Below, in pieces: positions 44,313 through 55,770 of a stretch of DNA of 64,000 nucleotides. A program made the translations under genes and the position numbers. Location: positions 15,298,501 through 15,362,500 of the forward strand of contig NC_088356.1 in the NCBI RefSeq assembly GCF_036884655.1. The letters run 5' to 3'. Below the pieces are notes generated by a model, which saw nothing but the letters and a program-made list of their open reading frames with translations, ran no database searches and was not told where the DNA came from. The stretch's first letter is position 1, and every line of letters begins with the position of its first letter. This DNA is from Musa acuminata AAA Group. Its lineage: Eukaryota; Streptophyta; Magnoliopsida; Zingiberales; Musaceae.

Positions 44313-44602
44313 ATACGGCCTATTGCCTAATCGGCCAGTTGACCTCCGTAACTCTAATATCCTTGGTGCAATATCCGCTCTTCTTGGCCCGATACTTGAA
44401 TCCATGGCCTGAAGTCTTCTATCGATACGTCGACCGATCCTTCGGTGCGACGTCCAATCTTCTGACATGTTTCTCCAACCCAACATGATTCTTCCTACTT
44501 TAAATGTCTCTCCCTGATCGAAGCATCCTGCATCACTCAAAATGTAGATCAAATCATAAACACTTATCAATTGGTTTCATCATCAAAATACGAGATTCAA
44601 CA
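44313..44602 (-). repeat. L-B 3' LTR, truncated
   Basis: The last 290 bases in plus coordinates of a family L LTR, ending CGAGATTCAACA. It is followed by a purine tract (44603-44616), so it is the 3' LTR of the minus-strand L-B. Everything beyond 44313, including promoter and palindromes, is missing where it meets the LARD-like element. Confidence 0.8.
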
Positions 44603-44616
44603 ATCTCCCACTTTTT

Positions 44617-46423
44617 GATGATGACAACCAATTGATGACAGAGTTAATCTTAACTCCCCCTACCAATATGCCATATTGATGTTATCTTGAATTCATGCTG
44701 AATTCAAGTCATTGCAAATTTCATCATGAATATTTGCAACACATCATCATGCATAACATGATCATACTTCTCCCCCTTTGTCATCAACAAAAAGGAGAAG
44801 TCTAACTATTTAAGTGTTTGGACATACAAGTTCAAATCATTCCATAATAAACATAATCTCTATTTTTATCATCATGCAAGCTAGCAAATTTTTACATCAT
44901 TTTAAAAAAAAATGTAAGCTAGCAATATTTGAGATGTTCAAGAAAGCAACTTTTGAAATATACAAGTTAGCAATCTTTGCTTCTCTTTTGAGATGAGTAA
45001 GCTAGCAATTTTTTTTCTTCTTCTTCAAGTATACAAGCTAGCAAACTTTATCTTCCCCTTTGTCATTGTCAAAAAGAAGGGAAGAATATAATTTTGTATC
45101 TCTTTTGCCCTTTGCAACAATTTTCAAATCATGACAAAGGTAAGTAATCATTCTTATTTCAAAATACCATAATTGAGATAAACCTTAAATTCAAATCAAA
45201 GTAATTTTAATCATGATTCACATCATATGCAATACATCACATACATCATCATAATAAAAAGCATGAGTATTGCATGCATCATTCCAAATCATAAATATTT
45301 CATATCATGATGGTATCAATTTGTCAAATTACATCCTACCATGCATGATCATAACTTTTCCCCCATTTTATCATTATAAATAAGAAAGAATAAGGGAAGA
45401 ACATAATAGTGTAAAATATTTCAATCATTTCAAGGCATACATGCCATAAATATAAAAAATCATATCAAGAAAGATAAAACCGCTTGAATACCAAAAGACA
45501 TGATTCATATAGTAAATCTTTTCTTTAAATAAAATACCAAGAATAAAAAATTATAGGTGTGCAAAGAAGAGATCTTGATTAAAAGAAAATCTCAAATAAT
45601 AAATCCAAGAACTCACAAGAAAAATCATGATTCATTTTAGAAAATCTCCTCTTAAGAAAATACCAAGTAGAATCGTAGGAGAATGATTAATGAAAAATCT
45701 TGATTCATAATAAATCTTAATTTGTAAATATCAAGGAATCAAAATTATGATTTGGACAAAAAATTTATTCAAATTTAAATCATCAAATCATCAAAAACAC
45801 TTTCATAGTTCAAGAGATTCAAAATAGTATAAATAGATTTATCAATCTCTTATTCAAAACTCAATAAGATAGAAAAATTTTTTTTGAGAAAAATGTTTTC
45901 CTCTCTATAGTTGTTTCAATTCATGTGATTTATTTCATAAGAGCATGCCTTTGTCATTTATACCAAACAAAAATATGCATCATTTTTAAAAATAAAAAAG
46001 CCACTTTCATTACGGTAAAAATCGGTAATCCATAAATTGTAAGAATTATCATGCATAATTCGAAAGATAAACTAACTAAGCATGATCTCAAATCATCATT
46101 ACTTTGGGCATGACATCAAAACATGGTTTCAAGTTTTCAAGGTATAACATGCACAATTTCATATTAAGCATGATATCAAACCTCTTAACATTTTCATTAA
46201 GACATCAAGATACATATTATTTCTTCTTAAAAAGATACATAGGATTATCATTATATTTAAATCTAACATTTTATTCCTTTATCATAAAAAATGTAATTTT
46301 CATGATCATTACTAGAAGGATAAGCATGATTCTAATTTTTACATTTTCATTACATTATTAAACTTGTAATTTTTAAGAAAAATAATTATTCTAAACTAAA
46401 TTAAAAATAACTCGAGAAAAGCA
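44617..46423 (-). other. L-B non-coding 3' internal region
   Basis: AT-rich, with repeated CAAGCTAGCAATTT and ATCATGCATAA-type segments and three polypurine-like tracts spaced about 300 bases apart. No coding sequence seen. Confidence 0.75.
44766..44801 (-). other. Polypurine hairpin, L-B
   Basis: Identical in sequence to the hairpins in L-A and L-C: ACTTCTCC..TTTGT pairs with ACAAA..GGAGAAGT around CATCA. Confidence 0.7.
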
Positions 46424-47386
46424 TTATATAATTTCAAAGTAAACTAAAGAAGTTTCGTTTGAGTTGTTTACCTCATTGACGAGAGTCACCAAAGCAAGGT
46501 TCGCCACTTCGTCTTCATCGATTTACACCTCGTCTTCGGATGCACACATTTCGTCCCAAGTCACTTTGAATACTCTCTTCTTCTTTGGCAACTTATTTTT
46601 AAGTTCATTTTTATTCTTTAATTCTTGTTTCATGAACTTTTTCAATTTCATAGTAAGGAGTTCAAGTTTACCATCACTTGAGCTTATGCTCGAGTGGTCT
46701 TCGATTGTTGTTAGTCCGAAATCCTTCCTGTTCTTTGGAAGGTTGTTCTCAAGTTTGTTTTATGCCACATGTGTCATGAAACTCATTTCATAGGTCATTA
46801 AAGACCCAATTAGTTCTTCAATCAAAAAAAATCTTTTGATTCTTGTATTGCCGTTATTTTTGAACCCCAATTCTTATTAAGAGAACATAAAATTTTGTTT
46901 ATAAGTTCAAAATCCAAAAAAATTTCTACCAAGTCCTTTTAAACCATTGACGACATTCGTAAAACAAGTGTACATGTCAATAACGATTTCGCTTGGTTTC
47001 ATATGAAATAATTCAAAATTATGCATTAAAAGATTGACTTTAGAATCTTTAACTCTAGTAGTACCTTCGTGTGTGATTTCGAGAGTGTGCCATATATCAA
47101 AAGCTATTTCGCAAGTAGAAACCCGATTAAACTCAATTTTATCTAAGGCGTAATACAAAGCATTCATAGCTTTCACATTTAAAGAAAAAGTCTTCTTCTC
47201 TAAATCATTCCAATGGTTCATTGGAAGAGAAGACCTTTGAAATCTATTTTTTATAATATTCCATAAATTGAGATTCAACGAAAGCAAGAAAACTCTTATT
47301 CGAGTTTTCCAATATATATAGTCCATCTCATTGAACAAGAGAGGACGAATGAGAGAGTGACCCTCTTGAAAGCCGAAAAGAGCAAT
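46424..47386 (-). pseudogene. L-B gag remnant
   Basis: Copia-type gag parallel to L-A, L-C and L-D: YWKTRIRVFLLSLNLNLWNII, EKKTFSLNVKAMNALYYALDK, HEGTTRVKDSKVNLLMHNFELF, ending YFEII (stop 46424-46426). The expected start position 47384-47386 reads ATT on the minus strand. Frame breaks occur near 46907 and 46800. No zinc knuckle and no pol downstream. Confidence 0.8.
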
Positions 47387-47422
47387 TTCTCTTTAGGTGT
47401 TAAACCAAATGAGAAAAACGAG

Positions 47423-47434
47423 GCTCTGATACCA
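47423..47434 (-). other. Primer binding site, L-B
   Basis: Minus strand TGGTATCAGAGC, perfect match to the Met-tRNA complement. Confidence 0.95.
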
Positions 47435-47436
47435 AC

Positions 47437-48137
47437 TGTTAAGAATGAGTCGGCACAAGAGGGGGGGGGGTGTGAATTAGTGCAGCGGTAAAATCATGTT
47501 AGTTTCGTAAAACTTTCTTACGTTGAAAACCGATTTCGACGAAAACCTTTTTGTAAAGATGTTAATTTGGAAGCATAAGGGAGCGTGTAATGGATGTAAA
47601 GCAAGTAAAGTGGTTTACAATTAAAGTAAATTGCTCAATACGAAATGCAAACCAGATTTTTATAGTGGTTCGGTGATCGTGACCTACATCCACTCCACCG
47701 ATTCCTCTTTCGTCGAGGCCACCGACATCCACTATCGGTCTTCCTTCAATAGGCGAAGACCAACCACCTTTTACAACTCTTTCTTCTTTTACCGGGTTTA
47801 GGAGATAACCCTTACACCCCCACTTACTACTCTCTCAAACTATTCTAACACTAGAACTTTGAGAGGAGTTCACACATAATTGAAACAGAGTTTTCTTTCC
47901 CTTTTGCTCTTAAATATGTGTGGTTTAACCAGGGGTGAGAGGGCTGTTTATAGGCCTCAAGTTGATTCAAACTTAGAGCCTAAAAATATATCATCCCGGG
48001 TTTCCTAAGTATGGGTGGTACCATTGCTTGTGCTGGATGGTACCACCACCAGTGTCAGTCAGACACTAGGTGGTACCACCGCTTGACAGGGGCATTACCA
48101 CCGCTGGCAGCATTTACTGCCCGCAGTACCACCGCCC
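47437..48137 (-). repeat. L-B 5' LTR, first part
   Basis: Family L LTR from its end at 47437 (TGTTAAGAATGAG in plus coordinates). It includes a G-run at about 47461-47470, a TATA-like TTTATAGG near 47950, and GGTACCA motifs to 48137, where L-C is inserted. Confidence 0.9.
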
Positions 48138-49000
48138 TGTTGAATCTCGGATTTTGATAATGAAACCAATTGATAAGTGTTTATGATTTGATTTACATTT
48201 CGAGTGACGCAAGATGCTTTGATCAAGGAGAGACATTTAAAGCAGGAAGAATCATGTTGGGCTGGAGAAACATGTTAGAAGATTGGATGTCACGCTGAAG
48301 GATCGGTCGATATATCGAAAAAAGGCTTCAGGCCATGAGTTCGGGTATTGGGCCAAGAAGAGCGGATATTGCACCAAGGATATCGGAGTAGCAGAGGTCA
48401 ACTTGCCGATTGGGCAATAGGCTACAAAAGAGGATGATGCGCCGAAGAATCGAACAAAGTGTCAATGGACTAATGACATGCTAGACAACATGATTCATGC
48501 TTAGTAATAATTGTCTAGATCAAAATGTGTTTTACATGTGCAAGATTAACTATGATAGCAAGGCATAAAGCAAAATGAAGTCCCGGAGTCAAGAACGCGA
48601 TTTCGTTGGGAGTTCAAGAGTTCGTCAAAAGTCCAAATGTTCGTCGAAAGTTCTGCCGGAACCAACCGAGAAGTCCAGGAGCTTGCCAAAGAAGCTTGTC
48701 GGAATTTACCAAGAAGATCATCGTGAAGTCCAGGAGCTTGCCGGAAGTCCGCTAGAATATTGCCGAGAGATCGTTGGAAGTTCGCCGGAAGCTTGCCGGA
48801 AGAAACTAGACTTACGGACATGTTTAGCTTAGGAAATGTCTTAGAATTTGTAGTTAGCACATAATTGGGATTGGAATTGGACCAACCCAATTAGGGGCCA
48901 GTTGGGCCTATGTATGAACTGTGTTGGGCCCAATAAAAAGCCCTAAACAATGCCCCAAGAGGTGATACCATCGTGGCACAGTCTCCGAGACTATGTCAAG

Positions 49001-49182
49001 TGGTGGTACCGCCAGTCTAGGCAGTGGTACTGCCCAAACACAGCCTCCGAGAGGCTGCAAGTAGTGGTACCGCCCAGTGGCAGGGTGCTAGGCAGTGGCA
49101 CCGCCCCTGTCAAATGGTGGTACTGCCCAGTGTTAGACTGACACTCACGGTGGTACTGCCCAGCACAGGTGGTGGTATCGCT
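49001..49182 (+). promoter_or_regulatory. Array of seven GGTACC-type palindromes in L-C U3
   Basis: Motifs of form GTGGTACCGCCC or GTGGTACTGCCC start near 49001, 49022, 49061, 49092, 49114, 49147 and 49169. The spacing is 21-39 bases. The ideal unit GGTGGTACCACC is self-complementary. The array ends about 60 bases upstream of the TATA box, an enhancer-like place; function is inferred. Confidence 0.65.
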
Positions 49183-49243
49183 TGTACTCAGGAAACCTGG
49201 GATGAGATATTTTTAGGGTTCAAGTTTGAATCAGTTTGAGGCC

Positions 49244-49251
49244 TATAAATA
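49244..49251 (+). promoter_or_regulatory. TATA box, L-C 5' LTR
   Basis: TATAAATA in GGCCTATAAATACC. The same context is present in every family L LTR that retains this region. Confidence 0.7.
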
Positions 49252-49751
49252 CCACTCTCATCCTTAGTTAAACCACACAAGCACAAAGAGTTTTAAAGTG
49301 AGAAAACACTGTTGCAATCACTTGAGAAATTTCCTCTTCTAGTCTAAGTTTAGAATTATGTTTAGGAGGAGTGAGTGCTTGTAAAAGTTGTCTCCTAAAC
49401 CTATGAAAAGGAGAAAAAGGGTGTAAAAGGGTTGTTGATCTTCGCCCATTGAAAGAAGATCGATAGTGGATACCGGTGGCCTCGACGAAAGAGGAATTGG
49501 TGCAGTGGATGTAGGTCACGACGATCGAACCACTATAAAAATCTGGTTTGCTTTTCTTCTGTGCATTTTACTTTTATAGCATACTATCATACTTCCTCTT
49601 TACTCTAACTGCACATCCTTACGAATGTATTTCAATTTAAGCATCTTTACGAAACGAATTCTATCGTATGAAGAGTTTTTTAAACTGACGTGATTTTACC
49701 TCTACACTAATTCACCCCTCCCCCTCTTAGTGCCAACTCGTTCCTAACAGT

Positions 49752-49763
49752 TAGTATCAGAGC
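49752..49763 (+). other. Primer binding site, L-C
   Basis: TAGTATCAGAGC, one change from the Met-tRNA complement, two bases after the LTR end. Confidence 0.9.
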
Positions 49764-49799
49764 CTCATTTTTCTCATTTGATTTAACACCCAAAGAGAA

Positions 49800-50749
49800 A
49801 TGGCTCTTTTCGGCTTTCAAGAGGGTCACTCTCTCATTCGTCCTCCCTTGTTCCATGGGATAGACTACACATATTGGAAAACTCGAATGAGAGTTTTCTT
49901 GCTTTCATTGAATCTCGATTTATGGAATATTATCAAAAGTGGATTTAAAATGTCTTCTCTTCTAATGAATCATTGGAATGATTTGGAGAAGAAGACTTTT
50001 TCTTTAAATGCAAAAGCTATGAATGCTTTATTTTGTGCCTTAGATAAAACTGATTTTAATCAGGTTTCTACTTGCGAAACGGCTTTTGATATATGGCACA
50101 CTCTCGAAATCACACACGAAGGCACAAATAGAGTAAAAGATTCGAAGATCAATATTTTAATATATTATTTTGAACTATTTCATATGAAACCAAGCGAAAC
50201 CATTGGAGACATGTACACTCATTTTACGGATCTCGTCAATGGTTTAAAAGCACATGGAAGAAGTTTTTCATATTTTGAACTTGTAAACAAAATTTTATGT
50301 TCTCTTAATAAGAGTTGGGATCCGAAAGTAACCGCAATACAAGAGGCAAAAGATCTTAATAATTTTTCACTTGAAGAACTTTTTGGTTCATTGATGACAT
50401 ATGAAATGATGCAGAATGCACAAAACGAACTTGAGACAACCTTCCAAAGAATAGGAAGGAATTAGCACTTCGAACAAAAGAAGACCACTCGAGCATAAGC
50501 TCAAGTGATGGTGAACTTGAACTCCTCATGAAATTTAAAAAGTTCATAAAACAATGATTAAAGAACAAAAATAAACTTAAAAAGAGCGAAACTACTTGAT
50601 ATGAACATAAGAAGAAATTGTCAAAAGACGAATCGAGTTCCTCCGAAGACGAGGAAAAAATCAACAAAGGCAAGGTGGCAAACTACGTCTTAACGGCTTT
50701 CGACGATGAGGTAATCAAAATGCCCTTAGTTTACTTCGAAATTACATGA
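49800..50749 (+). pseudogene. L-C gag, nearly intact N-terminal part
   Basis: Open from ATG 49800 for 221 codons to 50465 (MALFGFQEGHSLIRPPLF, YWKTRMRVFLLSL, AMNALFCALDK, AFDIWHTLE, DMYTHFTDLVNGLK, EAKDLNNFSLEELFGSLMTYEM). A frameshift there precedes a further stretch, with two stops, that matches the other gags to YFEIT (TGA 50747-50749). This is the best preserved gag of the four. It is a copia-type capsid domain without a zinc knuckle. Its best-matching neighbours are the L-A, L-B and L-D gags. Confidence 0.85.
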
Positions 50750-52877
50750 TGCTTTTCATGAATTATTTTTAATTTAGTTTAGAATAATTATTTTTCTTAA
50801 AAATTATATTTTTAATAAATATGTAAAAAATTAGGAATTATGCTTATCTAGTAATTTTGAAAATGATAATAAAAATTGTATATTTTATGAAAATATAATA
50901 AAATGTTAGATTTAAATGTAATAATAATCCTATGTATGTTTTTATGAAAAAAATAATGTGTATCCTTCATGATGATTTCCGATTGTGATTAAAAATGGTT
51001 CATGTTTAAAGAAATCATGCTTGATGATTTAATGATGCATAATGATATAATGAAAATATTAAATATTTTAATTTGGCATAAATGAAAAAGGTATGCTTAT
51101 ATGAAATAATGGAAGTATCATGCTTGATGATTTTATATTTAATTATGCATGATGATTTAAAGTAATGATGATTTTTGGGTAATTTATGGGTTATTGATCT
51201 TGATGGTTTCTATGATGAGATTTGCTCTTTCGATTCTAAACCATGATGTATGGTTTTTATACGAAAAACTTGAGCATCCTAATATGAAATCAATCACACA
51301 AAATAAAATACATAAAAAGAAAATTGTATTATCATTGGAATCAAAATGATAAACCAAATTGCTTGTTTAAAGAAGTCTTATGTTTAATGTGTTATATCTT
51401 TGGTCATGATGAGGAAATTTGTTTTTTTGTTTAAACGATGATAATGCTTTGATTTGGCATAAATGACAAAGGCATGCTTGTATGAAACAAAAAAAAAATA
51501 TACATTTTTCTTGAAAACTTCTCAATCACTATCTTATCGAGTTTCCAAAAAAAGATTAATGAATCTATTTATATTTTGAATCTCTTGAATTATGAAAGTG
51601 ATTTTGATGATTATGAAATTGAATGAATTTTGTCAATATCATGATCTTGATTTCTCAAAATTATAACTTGGGATTTTCCCTTATATGAATCAAGATCTCT
51701 CATTTGATCACTTATGTCCTTTCTGTCATTTATGAAAGAAAATATCTCTTTCAGAATTCATGACTTAAAATTTTATTTGGATATCTTTTATTATTTGATC
51801 TCCTAAGATTTGTCTTTGAATATTTAAGAAGAGATTTGATGAAATAAATCATGTCTTGTGGCATTCATGATTTGATATTATTATCTTTCATGACATGATT
51901 CCTTTGTATTTGTAGTTGTAAAACCTCATGTTATAAGTAGAGCATTGATGTAAAAATTGTATTCTTCCACTCTACTTCTTCATTGATTACAATAAAGGGG
52001 AGAAAGAAAATTGCTAGTTTGTATGTTAAATTTAGGTAAATTACAAAAAATGCATAAACTCTCGTTATACATTTTGTTTCGGATCATGATCTTGATTTCT
52101 AGAATTTTAGACTTGAATCTTCTTTTTGAATCAAGATTATTTTCCTATCATGCTTTCTATTTACAAAAGAAGAAATTTGTCAAAAATGATATATGATCTT
52201 TTGACATTTATTTTTGTTGTTTACCTTTCTCATAATTTGAAAATTGATGTAAAGGGAAAAAGAATTATAACATTGTATTCTTTCCTTCTTTTTGATAATG
52301 ACAAAGGGAGAGAAATATTGCTAACTCATCTTGCCAAATTTAGAAACTTACACCTTGCAAAGGAAGCAAAATTGCTAGCTCAAATGTTGTAAAGGAAGCA
52401 AAAATTTGCTAGCTTGCAAATTGCATAAAGAGAGAAATGGTATCTTGCATTATCAAGCAAAAGTGCTATTTTGCCCATCTCAAGAAGCAAAACATGCTAA
52501 CTTGCACATCTAACAAAATTTAAAAACTTGCATATTTCAAGAAGCAAGAGTTGCTTTCTTGAACATCTCTAAATTGCTGGCTTGAATGTTTTAAAATATT
52601 GTAAAATTATTGCTAACTTGCATAATGGAGATTTTGTTTAGTACACAATGATTTGAACTTATGTCCAAACACTTGAAAGTTACACTTCTCCTTTTTGTTG
52701 ATGACAAAGGGGGAGAAGTATGATCATGTTATACATGATGACGTATTGCAAATTTCATAAATATTCATGATGAAATTTGCAATGACTTGAATTCAGTTTG
52801 AATTCAAGGTTCTATAAATATTGCATATTGATAGGGGGAGTTAAGGTTAACTCTATCATCAATTGGATATCATCATC
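50750..52877 (+). other. L-C non-coding 3' internal region
   Basis: AT-rich DNA with repeats of GATTTAATGATGCAT-type, then TTGCTAGCTTGCACATC-type units at about 52000-52640. Polypurine hairpins lie at 52684-52719 and about 52267-52306; an AAAGGGGAGAAAG tract is near 51995. No ORF with recognisable protein. Confidence 0.75.
52684..52719 (+). other. Polypurine hairpin, L-C
   Basis: ACTTCTCCTTTTTGT pairs with ACAAAGGGGGAGAAGT around TGATG, with about fourteen pairs, two G-U pairs and one bulged G. It lies 173 bases upstream of the 3' LTR. Confidence 0.7.
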
Positions 52878-52891
52878 AAAAAGGGGGAGAT
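52878..52891 (+). other. L-C polypurine tract
   Basis: AAAAAGGGGGAGAT directly precedes the 3' LTR start at 52892. This is the expected priming site for plus-strand synthesis. Confidence 0.9.
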
Positions 52892-54811
52892 TATTGAATC
52901 TCGAATTTTTATGATGAAACCAATAGATAAGTGTTTATGATTTGAATTGTGTTTTATGTGACACAGGATGCTTCAATCAGAGAGAGACATTTAAAGCAAG
53001 AAGAATCATGTTGGGCCGAAGAAAAATGCCAACAGATTGGACATCGCGCCGAAGGATCGGTCGATGTATCGATAGAAGGCTTTGGGTCATGAGTTCGGGC
53101 ATCGGGCCAAAAAGAGTGGATATTGCACCAAGGATATCAGAGTTGCAGAGGTCAACTGGCCAATTGGGTAAAAGGCCACAAGAGAGGATGATGCACCAAA
53201 GAATCAAACGAAGCGTCGATGGACCAATAACATGTCGGACAATATGATTCATGCTTAGAAATAATTGTCTAGATCAAAGTGTGTTTTAGATATGTAGGAT
53301 TAACTACGATAGTAAGGCATAAAGCAAAATAAAGTCCCAGAGTCAAGAACGCGATTTCGTTCGGAGTTCGAGAGTTCGTTGGAAGTCCAGACGCTCATCG
53401 GAAGTTCTGCCGGAACTAACCGAGAAGTCCAGGAGCTTGCCAAAGAAGCTTGCTGGAACTCGCCAAGAAGATCATCGTGAAGTCTGAGAGCTTGCTGGGA
53501 GTCCACTAGAACATTGCCAAGAGATCATCGGAAGTTCACTAGAAGCTCGCAAGAAGAAACTAGACGTACATATTTGTTTAGCTTAGGAGATGTCTTAGAA
53601 TTCAAAGTTAGCATATAATTGGGATTGGAATTGCGCCAACCTAATTAGGTGCCAATTGGGCCCATGTAAGAATTGTATTGGGTCCAATGAACAGGCCTAA
53701 ATAATTTTCCAAGAGGTGACACCGTCATGGCATATTCTCCGAGACTATGTCAGGCGGTGGTACTGCCCAAACACAGCCTCCGAGAGGTTGCAAGAAGTGG
53801 TACCGCCCAGTAGCAGGGTGCTAGGTGGTAGCACCACCCCTGTCAAGCGATGGTACCGCCCAATGTTAGACTGACACTAGTGGTGGTACCGCCCAACATA
53901 GGTGTTAGTACCGCCCATACCTAGGAAACCCAGGATAAGATGTTTTTAGGCTCCAAGTTTGAATCAACTTGAGGCCTATAAATACCCCTCTCATCCCTCC
54001 AATTATGGGCCAATTTGGCCCATATATTAACTATGTTGGGCCCAATAAAAAGTCCCAAACAATGCCCCAAGAGGTGACATCGTCGTGGCATAGTCTCCGA
54101 GACTATGTCAAGCGATGGTACTGTCGGTCTGGGCAGTGGTACTACCCAGATATAGCCTCCGAGAGCCTACAAGTTGTGGTACCGCCTATTGGCAGGGTGT
54201 TAGGCAGTGGCACCACCCTTGTCAGGTGGTGGTACCGCCCGTACCTAGGAAACCGGGATGAGATGCTTTTAGGCTCTAAGTTTAAATCAACTTGAGGCCT
54301 ATAAATACTCCTCTAATCCCTAGATAAACCACACAAGCACAGAGAATTTTAAAGTGAGAAAACACTATTATAATCACTTGAGAAATCCCCTCCCCTAGTC
54401 TAAGTTTAGAATTATGTTTAGGAGAAGAGAGTACTTGTAAAGTTTATCTCCTAAACCTGTGAAAATGAGAAGAGGGGTATAAAAGGATAGTTGATCTTTG
54501 TCTATTGAAAGAAGATCGATAGTGGATGCAGGTGGCCTCGACGGAAGAGGAATCGGTGGAGTGGATGTAGGTCACGATGACCGAACCACTATCAATATAT
54601 GGTATGCTTTTCTTCTGTGCAATTTAGTTTTATAGCAAACTGCCATACTTCCTTATTACTCTAACTGCACATCCTTATGAACGTATTTCACTTTAAGTAT
54701 ATTTATGAAACGGGCTTTATCGTATGAAGAGTTTTTTAAACTGATGTGATTTTACCTATGCACTAATTCACTCCCCCCCCCCCCCCTCCTAGTGCTGACT
54801 CGTTCCTAACA
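52892..54811 (+). repeat. L-C 3' LTR with duplicated promoter region
   Basis: Begins TATTGAATCTCG (TG end mutated) and ends CGTTCCTAACA. It is about 310 bases longer than the 5' LTR because a segment with palindromes and TATA box occurs twice: about 53640-53997 and 53998-54320. TATA boxes are at 53977-53984 and 54300-54307. The second unit lacks about 35 bases of the palindrome array. Confidence 0.9.
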
Positions 54812-55770
54812 CGCCTAGCCTGGGTGGTACAACTGCCTGTAGCCTCTTGGAGGCTGTGTTTGGGTAGTACCACCGCCCAGACCGGCAGTACCATCGCCTG
54901 ACACAGTCTCGGAGACTGTGCCACGATAGTGTCACCTATTGGGGCACTGTTTGGGCCTTTTCATTGGGCCCAACACAATTCCTACATGGGCTCAACTAGC
55001 ACCTAATTGTGTTGGCCAAATTCCAATCCCAATTATATACTAACTACGAATTCTAAGACATTTCCTAAGCTAAACAAATCCGTAAGTCTAGTTTCTTCCA
55101 GCGAGCTTCCGGCGATCTTCCAGCGAACTTTCGACGATCTCTCAGCAATGTTCCAGCGGACTCCTAGCAAGCTCCTGGACTTCATAACGATCATCTTGGC
55201 AAGTTCCGACAAGCTTCTTTGGCAAGCTCCTAGACTTCTCGGTTGGTTCCGGCAAAACATCCGATGAATGTCTGGACGTCCGATGAACTCTCGAACTCCC
55301 AACGAAATCACGTTCTTGACTCTAGGACTTCATTTTGCTTTATGCTTTGCTATCACAGTTAATCCTGCATATGTAAAACATACTTCGATTTAGACAATTA
55401 ATATTAAGTATGAATCATGTTGTCCTATATGTTATTGGTCCATCGACGCTTCGTTCGACTCTTCGGCGCATCGTCCTCTCTTACGGCCTATTGCCCAATC
55501 GCCCAATTGACCTCCACAACTACAATATCCTTGGCACAATATCCATTCTTCTTGGCCCGATGCCCGAATCTATGGCCCAAAGCCTTCTGTCGATACGTTG
55601 ATTAATCCTTCAGCGCGACGTCCAATCTTCTAGCATGTTTCTCCGGCCCAACATGATTGTTCTTGCATTAAATGTTTCTCTCTGATCGAAGCATCCTATG
55701 TCACTCAAAATGGAGATCAAATCATAAACACTTATCAATTGAATTTATCATCAAAATACAAGACTCAACA
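54812..55770 (-). repeat. L-B 5' LTR, second part
   Basis: Resumes after L-C with CGCCT, the duplicated target (CGCCC before the insertion). It follows the family order through GGTAC motifs (54830-54900), the CTTCCGGCGA segment (about 55090-55290), and the end AGACTCAACA at 55770. Confidence 0.9.

Larger units (their letters stand above)
44603..47436 (-). mobile_element. L-B internal region, gag only
   Basis: About 2.83 kb with purine tract (minus AAAAAGTGGGAGAT, 44603-44616), AT-rich non-coding DNA with polypurine hairpins at 44766-44801 and about 45055-45087 and a weaker tract near 45358, gag, and primer site. No pol. Closely parallels L-A. Confidence 0.85.
48138..49749 (+). repeat. L-C 5' LTR
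   Basis: TGTTGAATCTCGG...CGTTCCTAACA. Order inside: GCCGGAA/TTCGTC-rich segment (about 48590-48810), conserved AATTGGG and GTTGGGCCCAAT, the GGTACC palindrome array (49001-49182), TATA box (49244-49251), then a pyrimidine run near the end. Confidence 0.95.
48138..54811 (+). mobile_element. L-C: complete gag-only family L element
   Basis: A 6.67 kb plus-strand element with LTRs of 1612 and 1920 bases, primer site, gag, a long AT-rich non-coding region, and polypurine tract. Target duplication CGCCC (48133-48137) against CGCCT (54812-54816). There is no pol between gag and the 3' LTR, so it would depend on enzymes from another element. Inserted in the 5' LTR of L-B in opposite orientation. Confidence 0.92.

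Noticed and set aside
28586..44602. One LTR shared by L-A and L-B, giving a tandem LTR-internal-LTR-internal-LTR array
   Set aside because: The 34277-35096 part matches the L-A subfamily and 44313-44602 matches the L-B subfamily. About 70-80 bases are missing between them, so two separate truncated LTRs fit better.
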